A DNA stretch of 64,000 nt, taken from Clitoria ternatea. Its lineage: Eukaryota > Streptophyta > Magnoliopsida > Fabales > Fabaceae. This document shows positions 38,401 to 48,529 of the stretch, one piece after another. The translations under genes were made by a program, and so were the position numbers. The DNA is taken from the NCBI GenBank assembly GCA_037962975.1, contig CM075674.1, positions 39,260,501 to 39,324,500 on the forward strand, in the 5' to 3' direction. Positions within the stretch are counted from its first letter, which is position 1; each line of letters opens with the position of its first letter. The notes under the pieces are model-generated. The model was not told the origin of the DNA. It worked only from the letters and a program-made list of their open reading frames with translations, and made no database searches.

Positions 38401-38527
38401 AAACTGGGAAGGCCCATACAGGGTATCCGAGGTCACTGGCAAAGGCTCTTACCGCCTTGAAAACCTTGATGGCACTCCAATCCGAAACAAATGGAACACC
38501 CAAAACTTGCGCATCTACTATAGCTAG
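35423..38527 (+). pseudogene. pol: Retrotransposon pol: RT, RNase H, archaeal-type RNase H, integrase, interrupted by stops
   Basis: This continues the gag-pro frame directly. An internal ATG is at 35459. RT shows the FMDAYSGYNQIPM palm motif and the catalytic YIDD at 35978-35989. A first RNase H follows (LYLAISDEALGVAL, about 36418-36760). A second RNase H of the archaeal type begins at YVDGSS (Asp codon 36818-36820) and includes NNQAEYEA and ENTRADILSR. Integrase has an HHCC zinc site (HH about 37500, CDAC about 37600) and DDE residues in GLDILGPF, VTDNGTQF and NGQAEVANRE. A second in-frame stop, TGA 38309-38311, cuts off the last 72 codons, which carry the GDLVLR..GPYRV C-terminal domain and end at the TAG 38525-38527. 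Otherwise the frame is intact. With stops at 35420 and 38309 it would make full pol only by readthrough. Confidence 0.9.
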
Positions 38528-38705
38528 CTGTTGGAACTATCTACACTCTCCTATCCTTATCTTGGATTGAATACTGGAGAATTTATTTTCACAGCTACGC
38601 TCTCATTGTAATTCTTATTTTTGATTTAATAAGAATCTCTCACAACAATTTAACTCTTTCGAGTTTTTCTTATGCTGTGATTTTTAGTTTATCCGGTGTA
38701 CAGAA

Positions 38706-38849
38706 GCATATTCAGGACGGATGATCTCAGCTACGTATTCTGTAGTTGACGATGTAACTCCTCGAATATGCGCAACGCACAAGAACATACTCAAGACGGA
38801 TGATCTCAATTACCCATTCTATAATTGACGATGTAACTCCTCGAGTGTG
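38706..38849. repeat. Hairpin repeat family 1, two copies (array A)
   Basis: Two copies, 38706-38771 and 38786-38849, share AGGACGGATGATCTC or its AAGACGG variant, and GACGATGTAACTCCTCGA. In each, the outer arms pair (GCATATTC/GAATATGC; CATACTC/GAGTGTG with one G-U) and the inner arms pair (AGCTAC/GTAGTT; AATTA/TAATT). The arm sequences differ between copies while pairing is kept. Eight further copies lie at 43389-44052. Confidence 0.85.
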
Positions 38850-38864
38850 TCTAAGTATTGAAGG

Positions 38865-39480
38865 CCCAGATTGTAGGATTAAACCGAACTCTGGGTACAG
38901 TTAGTAAGTTTGGCTGAACACCGGTGAAGGCTCGGATTGTAGGATTAAACCGAACTCTGAGCACGACTAGTAGGATTAACCGAACGTCGGTGAAGACCTG
39001 AGTTGTAGGATTAAACCGAACCTCAGGGCATGGGTTGTAGGGCTGGTCCTTCTTCAAGGCCACAAACCGAACCCCATTCGAAGACTACATGGGTTGTAGG
39101 GCTGGTCCTTCTTCAAGGCCACAAACCGAACCCCATTCGAAGACTACATGGGTTGTAGGGCTGGTCCTTCTTTAAGGCCACAAACCGAACCCCATGCGAA
39201 GGCTTGGGCGCAGTAAGCTGATTCTTCTTCAAGACCACGCTGAACCCCAAGTGACGGGCGCAGTAGGTTCAGGATTAGCCCTGATCTGAACCCCGTATCG
39301 AAGGCTCAGATTGTAGGATTAAACCGAACTCTGAGTACGACTAGTAGGATTAACCGAACGTCGGTGAAGAATTGTCATTGGATAAAACCAAAGACTAATT
39401 GAAGAACGGCTAGTAGGATTAAACCGAAGGCCAAAAATGACATGGACTGTAGGATCAAACCGAACTCCAAACACAACAAG
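38865..39480. repeat. Hairpin repeat family 2 with constant loop and variable stems
   Basis: The loop TTGTAGGATTAAACCGAA or close variants recurs with different flanking stems that still pair. Examples are CCCAGA/TCTGGG (38865-38895), GCTCGGA/TCTGAGC (38930-38962, one G-U), CCTGAG/CTCAGG (38997-39027) and CTCAGA/TCTGAG (39305-39335). A GGTTCAG/CTGAACC hairpin (about 39257-39283) and a CTTGGG/CCCAAG hairpin (about 39202-39251) lie in the same block. No coding sequence is seen. Confidence 0.8.
39030..39206. repeat. 59-bp tandem repeat, three copies
   Basis: Three nearly identical 59-bp units start at 39030, 39089 and 39148. Each runs from ATGGGTTGTAGGGCTGG to ACCCCAT(T/G)CGAAG(A/G)C. Each unit can form a stem ATGGG/CCCAT with an inner CCTT/AAGG stem, so it is an expanded form of hairpin family 2. 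Confidence 0.92.
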
Positions 39481-40141
39481 TAAGTTATACTGAACTCCAA
39501 ATTAATACTCTCATGAAGTTCTTTATTTGGAAGTTTTATAGCTTATAATTCTGAGTCATCAATTCTTCAATTTAGACCTGACTCATAAACTCCGACACAA
39601 ACAATTCACTCGGGTACGCCACAATTTAAGGCATTTTCACCCGAAATCCCTCAGTCGGAAATATTTGAAGAGGAATTTCTATTTTAAATCCTCACTCTTA
39701 AAAGCTCTCACGAGAAAATCTCACTCAGAGTTTATTCAAATTGATAATCACCCAATGAAACTGGGGGACAACATCAACGATTTAACGAATATCTTGAGGA
39801 ATGAACTCGTCTAAACGATCTTACAATCATTCCCTTTAAGCCGTTCTTGTGACGATGATGTGTTCCCTCACAAGCGGTGATTTTATTATGAAATTCATTT
39901 CGCATGTATATGTCCGGTATGGAGATTTTGTTTTACAATCCGATCTTCATTACTTAAATCCGGAATAATACAATACACATGCAGTCCCTCTATTAAAGTT
40001 GTTTTTCACTAAACAAGAATGGAGGTAAAAAACTCTTTTATTGATTAAATGAGAATTACAATTCGTGTAATAATCCGGAGCTGATCCCGGAATACAGCGA
40101 ATTTGAATCAATAAAATGAAAAAGGGAAAACAAGGAAGGCC
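39481..40141. other. Spacer downstream (3') of antisense gene A
   Basis: No coding sequence is seen. The segment AATCCGGAGCTGATCCCGG at about 40071-40089 is matched by AATCCGGAGTTGATCCCGG at about 44482-44500 downstream of antisense gene B. The two 3' regions are therefore homologous. Confidence 0.6.
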
Positions 40142-42668
40142 CTACTTTCTCTGGCTTGAGTCTCCTTCCTTCCCTTCGCCTTTGCCTCCGGTCTTGCCTT
40201 CTTCGGTGCGAGAGCTTGATCCTGTACTTATGGGCTTCAGGAGGGAAGGTCCCATTGATTGACCTTTAGGTAAAGGAGCAAACTTATAAGGAGTGTTAGG
40301 CGGACTCTCATGACGGTTATCAACGACGGCCACCAGTTTCCCTTGGTGAAACTCATAGAACGGATCAATGCCGTTCAGATTAATTGACACCTTGGGATTC
40401 CGGTATAGCACTTGACGAACTGCCAACCCGAAAGCCTCCTTGACTGCTTGATCACACATATTTACAGCATCGTCTAAGTCTGCTTTCAGGGTCTTGACTT
40501 CGTCGGTCGAATCCGCCAACTTTAAGAACAACTCCTTTTCCTTACGTGACCAATCATCCACTCCTCGAGAATGGACGACCTTAGCCTCCTTCAACCCCTC
40601 TTCTAGCTTCGAAGAGCGTTCCTTCTCCACACAAAGATTGGCATGGAGGTCAGCGTTGATTTTCTTTTGATCAAGAACCTGACCCTCCAGCTCCTTGGCA
40701 AGGTTCTTCAGCTTGGCAATTTCTTCATCCTTCTTCTGAATTTCTTCTCTGGAAGCTTCTAATTTTCCTTCTAATTGGAGGATGATTGCCTTGTCCTTGC
40801 CAACCATTGAGGTGAGCCTCTCGTTCTCTTCTGTGAGCTCACGAACCGACTTGAGGAGCCCGGATAACTCAGCCAAGTGCTTCTGTCCGTCGTCGCAAGC
40901 TCTGATCATTTCATCACTCTTCAACGAGGGCTTCACCTTGGGTGAAAGTTCAGGAACGCCCTCAGGAACAGAGCCCTCACACACCGGATGTTGAACAAGA
41001 CCGGAACTAACTTCAAGAGGGCAAGGGACTTTGGGCGCGAAATAAGTCGTTATCGGCTTCGCCCCATATGTGATAACATCACTTGAGATATCCGGAATAG
41101 ACCCTTCCGCTCTCTTTTCCTTAGAAGGCCCTGGCTCAGTAGCCCCTCTTGAAGTTTTTGGCTTTTTAGGCGAGGATTGACGGTCTGAGGTCTTCGAAGG
41201 ATCACGCTTTGTCCTCTTCTTTTTCTCGACAACCTTCTCAGATCCGCCCTCGATCAGAGGAATATCGTCACCAGCAGATGAAGTTAATATTATTATCTCA
41301 GCAGTGGCCTTCTTTGAATTCCGCTTTGCCTGAATGTCATTTTCAGCCGCAACGGAAGTCTCTCTGGCCTTGAGTCCTTTTAGCCTGTTCATCTCTGGTG
41401 ACTCGCTCTGAATTTCACCTGCACAGTCAAAAGACACAATCAGAGATGTAAAATTTTCAAGGCAAATGACATAATAACGCGTGAAGAATGGCAGGGAAAT
41501 TACGTAAATACTCCTCGCAAGTAGACTTTGGTCCTAACAAACGCCTGCAGGAGAAAAATTGGTGCGAGGCTGTGTAGGATTGCAGAGCCGAAAGAACAGA
41601 GATCGAGGTTGGGCTCAGTTCGTCCTCCTCGGTATAATACGCTTGAGAGGTCAACAAAAAATGTTCGTGCGTCCAAGTCACTGGGAATTTTGGAATCCCA
41701 TCTTCTGTTAACCAAAAAATTGGTTCATTCGGATGGACGTTGATCTTCGTATAATAAGATTTGAATGAACGCCCATCAACTTTGGCGGAGTCAGTGTACG
41801 CCTCGAAGTTGATGATCTTGGAGATAGTCCGGAGGGATATCAAGCTCACTCCTCCTTTCTCCTTATTCGCACGACGGACCACTTGAGTGAAGTAGAAAAG
41901 CATGGCCACCGTCGGTTTAAAGTTGAAGTGCTCCCCAAGCACTTCAAGAGAGCGGACCAATCCCCATCCATTAGGGTGAAGTTGCGAGGGGGCGCAGTCC
42001 AGGAATCTCAGGACTCCCATCTCAAACTTCGTCAAGGGGAAACGCACGCCCAAGTTCAGAAATAAAAAATCATACATGAACAAGGACCTCTCGTCCGGTG
42101 TATGACATATCCGTTCTGATGGAAGGGGAGCGAGCACCTTAAAACACCATTTGTATTTGTCCTTCCTCCAAACCGTAAACCGCGGCTCCAGCTCCCCTTC
42201 ATCCTCCCGAGCGTGGATGGACGGGGTTTCACGAAACTCCTCAGCCACCCAGCTGAATGGGCGTTTCTGTTGGAATTTCACCCAGTCTATCCGGTGTGCA
42301 ACCACATTGCATAGGCCGGATTGGGTCTTCAAGATATACTTCTCAGAAGGAGATTCCCCTTCGGATGATTTCCTCCCAGTAGCTTTCTTTGTCACCATTG
42401 TGAAAGCTTTGATGCTGCGATAAAATTTCACATCATCAGAGAGATACAAATCCCCACTTTCGACGCTCTCACTGGAGGAGGAAGACTCTGAAGAGGGTAT
42501 AATCACCCTTCGCCTTTGATATTGCGACTCCTCCCCCCCTGTATACTGTGGCCTCGACTAGAAGATCACTGGGATCCTCCCACCACGAACATTAGGGTTT
42601 TGAGCCAAAGCCCTTCCTCCTCTTCCTCTAGGGCTAACGCCACTGAAGCTAACACCCTTCCTAGCCAT
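40142..42668 (-). pseudogene. Antisense gene A of the retrotransposon (gypsy-type transposase_28-like plus coiled coil)
   Basis: This lies opposite to gag-pol. Exon 1 runs 42668-41504 and exon 2 runs 41418-40142, joined by an 85-nt GT-AG intron in phase 1 (..EYL-R-E..). The N-terminal half has a conserved domain (ERICH, SLFMYDFLF, GVRFPLTKFEMGVLRFLDCA, PSQLHPNGWGLVRSLEVLGE) like the plant 'putative gypsy type transposon' family (PF04195), from memory of that family. Exon 2 encodes a long Glu/Lys coiled coil and a C-terminal block (FGLAVRQVLYRNP, DPFYEFHQGKLVAVVDNRHE). An in-frame TAG at 42560-42558 follows the natural-looking start MARKG (42668). Without readthrough, translation could restart at 42506 or 42398. 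Function is unknown. It is paralogous to antisense gene B. Confidence 0.75.
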
Positions 42669-43388
42669 TCTCAAATATTGAAAAGAGATACAAAAAACGA
42701 AGGGAAAGTGGTTACCTAAGGATAGTGAATTGAAATTCACAGAGGCGGACACGAAGAACTTCTTGGAACTTTTGCAGAGGTTCGTCAAGGAAGCAAGAAG
42801 AAATGGTAACTGAGATTGCCAAATATGCCTATATCAGGGCACAAAAATTTTTCAAATATTCACTAAACACAACCTGTCGTTTACCCCCAAACGACTCCCC
42901 GTTTAGTGGACCAAAATTGTCGTTTAGTACCTCAAGGCGCGAAAATGCCATCGTTTTGTCACAGAGCCATCAAAATGGGCCTATTAAAACCAAATACTAG
43001 GCCCAACAATACTATGCGTGACAGTTACTAAGACATGCGCACTCAACGCAATAATGGCGCGCCCACGTGAATTAAGGCATTAAATGTCCAATCATTAGAA
43101 ACGTGGCCACCATTACTCGAATACCAAGGGTTGCGAAATTCGATAAACTTCTGATATTCCCATTAACGAATCCGCCCTTAAAATTTCATCACTACGGAAC
43201 ATGGTTCCCAGAGCGGATATTTACACTTCGGTGCAATTCCGAAATCCAAACGTGCTATGGTCAATATAGCTCATATGAGCAAGACAACTGCTTCCTCACA
43301 TCAGCTAGGGGGCTAGTAGAGGTAATACTCGGATTTCGGATGGATGCGAAAATTGCCTAATCCGCACTCCCATGATTGGAAAAAATTC
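42669..43388 (-). promoter_or_regulatory. 5' region and putative promoter of antisense gene A
   Basis: No long frame is present. A minus-strand GATATAGGCAT at about 42826-42836 sits where gene B has a good TATA box. GGCCCA/TGGGCC site-II-type motifs occur at 42976-42981 and 43000-43005, and gene B has the same motif cluster upstream. A leader splice donor TTAG|GTAACC near 42714-42720 parallels TGAG|GTAATT in gene B. Confidence 0.4.
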
Positions 43389-44052
43389 ACCAGGACGGAT
43401 GATCTCAATCACTTATTCAGTGATTCGATGATGTAACTCCTGGTACGAAGAACTCCAATAATCATTCCAGGACGGATGATCTCAATCACCTATTCAGTGA
43501 TTCGACGATGTAACTCCTGGTATGAACAATTCTCATCATCATTCTGAGAAGTATTCACTAAATCCGTAATCCTACAATTGAAAAATGTCTCCAGGACGGA
43601 TTATCTAAATCACCTAATCTGTGATCTGACGATGCAACTCTTGGTGTTGTATACTTTTCCAGAACGGACAATCTCAATCACCCATTATGTGATCTGACGA
43701 TGTAACTCCTTGACATGGTGTACCTGCCCAGGACGGATGATCTCAATCACCTATTCTGTGATATGACGATGTAACTCCTGGCGCCATACACACCTCAAGG
43801 ACGGATGATCTCAATCACCTGTTATGTGATCCGACGATATAACTTCTGGTGCTGTACACATCCCCAAGACGGATGATCTCAATCACTTATGAAGTGATTT
43901 GATGACAAAACACCTGGCATGATCAATTCATATAATCATTCTTATGATGGAAAATTCCGAAAGTCAGTCCGCACTTTCGCTTTCAAGTGGTATTCTCCCA
44001 GGACGGATACTCTTTATCACCTATTCTGTGATACAACGACGTAACTCCTGGC
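43389..44052. repeat. Hairpin repeat family 1, eight copies (array B)
   Basis: Copies lie at about 43389-43444, 43467-43520, 43591-43645, 43659-43711, 43728-43781, 43795-43851, 43861-43918 and 43997-44052. Each is about 55 nt: CCAGGACGGATGATCT, then an inner stem around a 6-7 nt loop (CTATTCA-like), then GACGATGTAACTCCTGG. Outer arms CCAGGA/TCCTGG pair. The inner arms are AATCAC/GTGATT in most copies but TATCAC/GTGATA in the last copy and AATCACTT/AAGTGATT in the seventh. Longer spacers after copies 2, 7 and 8 share ATCAT(C/T)CTTATGAT-like words, so there is a higher-order unit. Confidence 0.9.
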
Positions 44053-44531
44053 GTAGAAAAAACTCCCATCATCATCCTTATGATAAAGGACTCAAACACC
44101 ACTTCCTTGCAGTTCCCTAAGCTTGGAACAATATTGTCATCTCCTGTGAGAGCATTACGGATTAAAAGCAGTCATCCGTCCTGTTACACTACTCTACTGA
44201 ACAGCGGATCGACCCATCTTTCCCCAAGAGAATTAAGAAGATTAAGGATCACGCCCCAAAGACAGGCACCTTCTTCTTAATACACACTTGGGGACATGTA
44301 TATATTTATCCGTTCTAAATTTTATTTGTTGTTTAATCTTTTGAGGTAGTTGTTTCAATCCGATCTCAAGATTAATTATACAGAACGGATTAGTAACGAT
44401 TTATATATACATGAAACGACGAAGATAAATTTCTTCAATCAAAACTCATTCATTGAAATGAAATTACATACAATAGTTCAAAATCCGGAGTTGATCCCGG
44501 TACACAACTATACATGTAAATGAAAACAAAA
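44053..44531. other. Spacer downstream (3') of antisense gene B
   Basis: No coding sequence is seen. It carries the AATCCGGAGTTGATCCCGG segment shared with the region after gene A, probably part of the antisense 3' UTRs. Confidence 0.55.
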
Positions 44532-46806
44532 CTACGGAGGAGGAATCTGTTCTTCAGTTTTTTGTGCCTCCTCAGCACTGGGCTCTTGTGCTCCTTCCTT
44601 TAGAACCTCCGCAGGAGTCTCGCCTCCAGGAGCCTCAGCCCTTTCTTCAGAAGAGGGAACCTCGGACACAGGAAAGACGTAATCAGGTCCCATGGATTGA
44701 CCCTCAGGAAGAGGAGCCAAACCATACAAGGACGTCGGTGGATCTTCGTGACGACCATCCACCACTGCGACTAACTTTCCCCCATGGAATTCATAGTACG
44801 GATCCATCCCATAAAGGTTAAGTTTCGCAGTGGGGTTGCGGTAGAAGACTTGGCGTATGGCTAGGCCGAAGGACTCTTCAACAGCCCGGCTGCATATGTC
44901 AACAGCTTCTTCTCTCTCAGCTTTCGCTGTAGCCAATTCTCCCCGCAACTTGGACAGCTCCTCACTAGATACTTCGGACTCCGCTTTCCTAGCCTTCAGT
45001 CCCTCTATCTCAAGAAGGAGCTCCTTCTCCCTTTGAGACCACTCCTCAGCATCAGCCTTATTTTTATCCTGGCTGCTACGGAGTTCTTCCTCCTTCTCTG
45101 CCACTTTGCCTTCCAAGTTTTTAAGATCGCCTTTGAGCTTGAGATTCTCTTTAGTTATGAGATCCCCAAACTCCTTAGACTTGTTAAGACGATCTTCCAT
45201 TAACTTCATGGCGGCTTTGTCTTTTTCTGAGGAAAGGTTGAGCTCTTCTAATTTGTCACTCAGCTCCTCAACCCTGTTGACGTTCTTAGCCAACTCGCTG
45301 ACGGAAGATAACATTCCAGCAAGTTCGGCTAGCTGCCATCTTCCGGCCTCACACGCTTCTTCAATTTCTTTAACACTAAGCGTAGGCCGGAGTTTGTACA
45401 TCGGTGGTGGAAGAGTGGCAGGAGTAGAACCTTCGTAGGAGAGGAAGGGGGTGAGAAACGAGGTCGTTGGGAAGGAGGTCGGATTTGACCCAGAAGCCCC
45501 AGCAGCAGTTTCTTTATTAAGACTAGAGGGAGCACCAGCTGCTTCCGAGGTTTCAACAAGCTTATCCTCCGGAGTTTTGCGCTTTTTGGACGGGCCTCCC
45601 ACTGAGTCATTCTTGATTTTTCTTCTCCTCTCAGAAACTGGAGGATGGCCCGTGGATTCATCAGCGGCAGAAGAACCGCCCTCAACCAACGGAACGTCCC
45701 CTTCAGCATCCGAGGTCAGTATTATTAACTCAGGACGATCCTTGGTTGAGGGCCTGGGCTTCACTTCATTCTCACGGGAAACGGATTTACCAGCCGCCTT
45801 GAATTTCTTCAATTTGTCCATTTCTGGAGTTTCCTGTTCTATTTCACCTACATGAACAAACACAAGATGTCAGCAACTACAAATATTCTATATATATTTG
45901 GTAAAGGAGGAAAGATGAAATAAAACGAGAAGTACGCAAATATTCCTCCCGGACTCCGCTTGAGCTACTTAGCAAACGCCTACACGAGAAGACGTGACGA
46001 CCTGTAGTGTGCGATTCAAGTGCGAACAACACTCTCGACGTCTCTCGAGACAGATCGGATTGATCAGTGTAGTACGCGTGTGAGCTCAAGAGGAAATGTT
46101 TGTGTGTCCAACTCAGGGGAAATTTGTCAACATCCTCTTCGTCCTTCCAAAATTTTGGTTTGCCCTTCTTAATGGAGATGCGAGTGAAGTAGGTCTTAAA
46201 CGACTTCCCATCAACCTTGGCCGAATCAGTATAAGACTCAAAGTTCACAAAAGAACAGAGAGTCCGGAGTGTCACCAGACCAACTCTGCCCTGCTTATTC
46301 GCCCTTCGAACTACCTGAGTGTAGTAGAACAGCATCGCTACAGTTGGCGTGAAATTGAAGTGCTCCCCAAGCACTTCGAGAGCTCGGATGAGGCCCCAAC
46401 CGTTGGGATGAAGTTGGGAGGGTGCACAGTTCAGAAACCTCAAAACACCCATCTGGAGTTCGGTTAATGGGAAGCGGACACCCAAATAATGAAAGATGAA
46501 GTCGTACATGTACACTGAACGATCGTTGGGGACGACATGGCATATCCGCTCTGTCGGAAGTGGTGCGTAAACCCTATACCACTTTTTTGTCTCTTCATCC
46601 GTACTCAGCGTGAACCTCGGTTGAATCCGGGATCCCTCCTCATCCGCATGACGAGAGGCCAAGTCCTTAAACTCGCTGGACACCCAACAGAAAGGCCATT
46701 TAGCCTGAACCTCCTCCCAATTCAGCCTCGAAGCAACTACGCTGAAGAGACCTTCAGCTGTCTTCGAAATGGCACTATCTCCAGAAGATCCTTCTCCAGT
46801 TGCCAT
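44532..46806 (-). CDS. Antisense gene B of the retrotransposon (gypsy-type transposase_28-like plus coiled coil)
   Basis: Two exons, 46806-45936 and 45847-44532, flank an 88-nt GT-AG intron in phase 1, at exactly the same codon as in gene A. They give about 728 aa without stops. The N-terminal domain (about residues 20-270) contains TERICHVVP, YMYDFIFHYLGVRFPLTELQ, PSQLHPNGWGLIRALEVLGE and KVDGKSFKTYF, closely matching gene A. Residues about 450-640 are Glu/Lys/Leu-rich coiled coil. The C-terminal block FGLAIRQVFYRNP..DPYYEFHGGKLVAVVDGRHEDPP is again shared with gene A, followed by an acidic, Pro/Glu-rich tail. Extra antisense frames are known in Tat-lineage elements, but their role is not established. 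The intact frame suggests it has been under selection in this family recently. Could be called one gene or two adjacent frames; the shared intron favours one. Confidence 0.8.
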
Positions 46807-47256
46807 TGGAAATATCTAGACCGAACTCCTTAATCTACGATAAGAAATAAAATGTCGTCAGAAAGTTGCAATCATTACTCACTGCATTTTAAAAACAATT
46901 ACAATCAGAGGGCGACTCTGAGAAGGGAAAGGTCACTTCCCGCAGTAAGTAAGATCCCCTTTCTGAGCGACGCAATTCAGTCTTAGGAAGAATTACAAGG
47001 ACTCTTCCCCACGACTATTAGGGTTGAGGGAAACTGATTCCCCCCCTTTTAGTTGAAGCCTACTTTCTATACCTAAGAGTTGCAAACCAAAGCAAAACTG
47101 GAGCAACGAAGAAGAGATAATTACCTCAAATGACAGTGATGAATTTGAGGAACGAAGGAACCCTCGCAATGTAGGCAGCAAACTTCCTTGCAAAATTTCT
47201 GCAGAGTTTCGTTGAGTAAATAAAAGCAAGTGGAACCCAGAATCCACTAAGTGTTC

Positions 47257-47264
47257 CTTTTATA
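47257..47264 (-). promoter_or_regulatory. TATA box of antisense gene B
   Basis: The minus strand reads CCTATAAAAGGAAC, a strong TATA match, about 450 nt upstream of the ATG at 46806. A leader intron donor (TGAG|GTAATT) near 47124 would shorten the leader. Upstream, GGCCCA motifs at 47405-47410 and 47429-47434 resemble site II elements bound by TCP factors. Confidence 0.5.
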
Positions 47265-47779
47265 GGAAACGAAGAGGTTCGGTTACCCCTTCTTGAAGTT
47301 GTGTCGTTCTCGATAAAACGCATTCGTTCATAAACGAAACGACACAACCGTTCCAAATTCTTGGGCGCCAAAACGATAGCGACTCAGTGAAGGACTATCC
47401 ACTAGGCCCATAAGTTTCGAAAACTTCAGGCCCATTAAGCCCAAAACGACGGTTAATGAGATTTTCATCTCAGACGCAATAATTGCTTGCCCACGTGGTT
47501 AAAAGCATTAATGTCTAATCATGCAACGTAATTCACGCTTTACAGCCGTTACACAAACTTCAAGAGCTTTCAATTCCAATAAACTCTTGAAATTCTCACA
47601 CAACGAATCTTTGTCTGAATCCGTTGTGATCCTACCGAAAGGTCGTTTCTATTAAATTTAGAACGGTTCTTTACGAATGACAGCAGGTGCTAAGGAACTG
47701 TTACACACGTAAGCTTACCGATATTAAGACCTCTCGCAGGTTGAGTAGCTTATGTGAACAACTATTCAGTCCCTCAAAC

Positions 47780-47794
47780 AAGCTAGGGGACATA
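47780..47794 (+). promoter_or_regulatory. Probable polypurine tract
   Basis: AAGCTAGGGGACATA directly precedes the 3' LTR. It is a short purine-rich stretch in the position where plus-strand DNA synthesis is primed, but it is not a long perfect tract. Confidence 0.5.
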
Positions 47795-48524
47795 TGATCC
47801 GGTCTCAATACCGGTATCCGATCTGCTATACATATTTCAACGTCTTTGATAAGACATCTACGTGTAACCGGTGTCATCGGTATACATCCGGACTGTAATT
47901 CCGTATCAGACGTTCTCCCTATACCGGTTGTTCAGGATAACACCATGACATCGGATAATACACACGTCACTGTGCAAAAGACAAGGATTGTTGCTACAGG
48001 GATCGATCAATAATTCCCTGCACTACGAGCCAAATTCTGCTCACAGGAATGGTCAACTTGTTCCCTAATTCTAGTCTACATTCTCTATGCTCAATATAAA
48101 ATAGCCACTTGACCCAATCATGCAGGTAAGTGCGCAATATAATAATGCTAATGGGAGTTGGTGGTTCCCCACCAACGTGTCCTCGTTAATCGAGCCAATC
48201 AGGTATATGAACTCACTTCATGATTAAAGTGAGGGATCTTGGTCAGCTCTTTTACGACTGATTCCTCTCTGAATACATTCCTTACTTGGAATATAATCAC
48301 TGACTTGAGCGTCGGAGAATCTTTGCAGGTGACACCACCATTCGCCCACTTCAACGCGTTAGGTCGGTGTGAAGGATCTCCAGGACGCCCAGTCCGCTCT
48401 CTCCGCTCAAGGACAACGGATACATACATCGGATACACATACATCCGGTCTATTATACAGTATTTACATACTATTCGTGACTGACTTGAGATCGGATCTC
48501 TTGACCCCGGTCCAGGACAGATCA
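47795..48524 (+). repeat. 3' LTR
   Basis: It is 730 bp and matches the 5' LTR except for three transitions seen by eye. One of these changes an arm base of the internal CTCACTTCA/TGAAGTGAG hairpin. The TATA box is at 48095-48102. It is followed by the target duplication TTTCT at 48525-48529. Confidence 0.95.
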
Positions 48525-48529
48525 TTTCT

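Larger units (their letters stand above)
32261..48524 (+). mobile_element. Complete Ty3/gypsy LTR retrotransposon, Tat lineage, 16.26 kb
   Basis: Two 730-bp LTRs (32261-32990 and 47795-48524), each TGATCCGG...CAGATCA, bracket the element. The 5-bp target duplication TTTCT is present at 32256-32260 and 48525-48529. Order inside is primer site, gag, protease, RT, RNaseH, integrase, then 9.3 kb with two antisense genes and hairpin arrays, then the 3' LTR. Protease before RT, integrase last, and a second archaeal-type RNase H identify Ty3/gypsy of the Tat group; I do not see the separate 5' ORF1 typical of Ogre. By eye the LTRs differ at three sites, all transitions (for example 32375 region G/A). 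That is about 0.4% divergence, so the insertion is recent. Confidence 0.95.

Noticed and set aside
41457..42506. Treating the 349- and 309-codon antisense frames as genes separate from the 431- and 443-codon frames
   Set aside because: In both modules a short GT-AG intron joins the pair in frame at the same codon, which favours a single two-exon gene.
43389..44052. Hammerhead or other known self-cleaving ribozyme in the hairpin repeats
   Set aside because: GATGA-like letters are present, but the required CUGAUGA and GAAA core pair is not in the right arrangement. No known ribozyme core could be matched.
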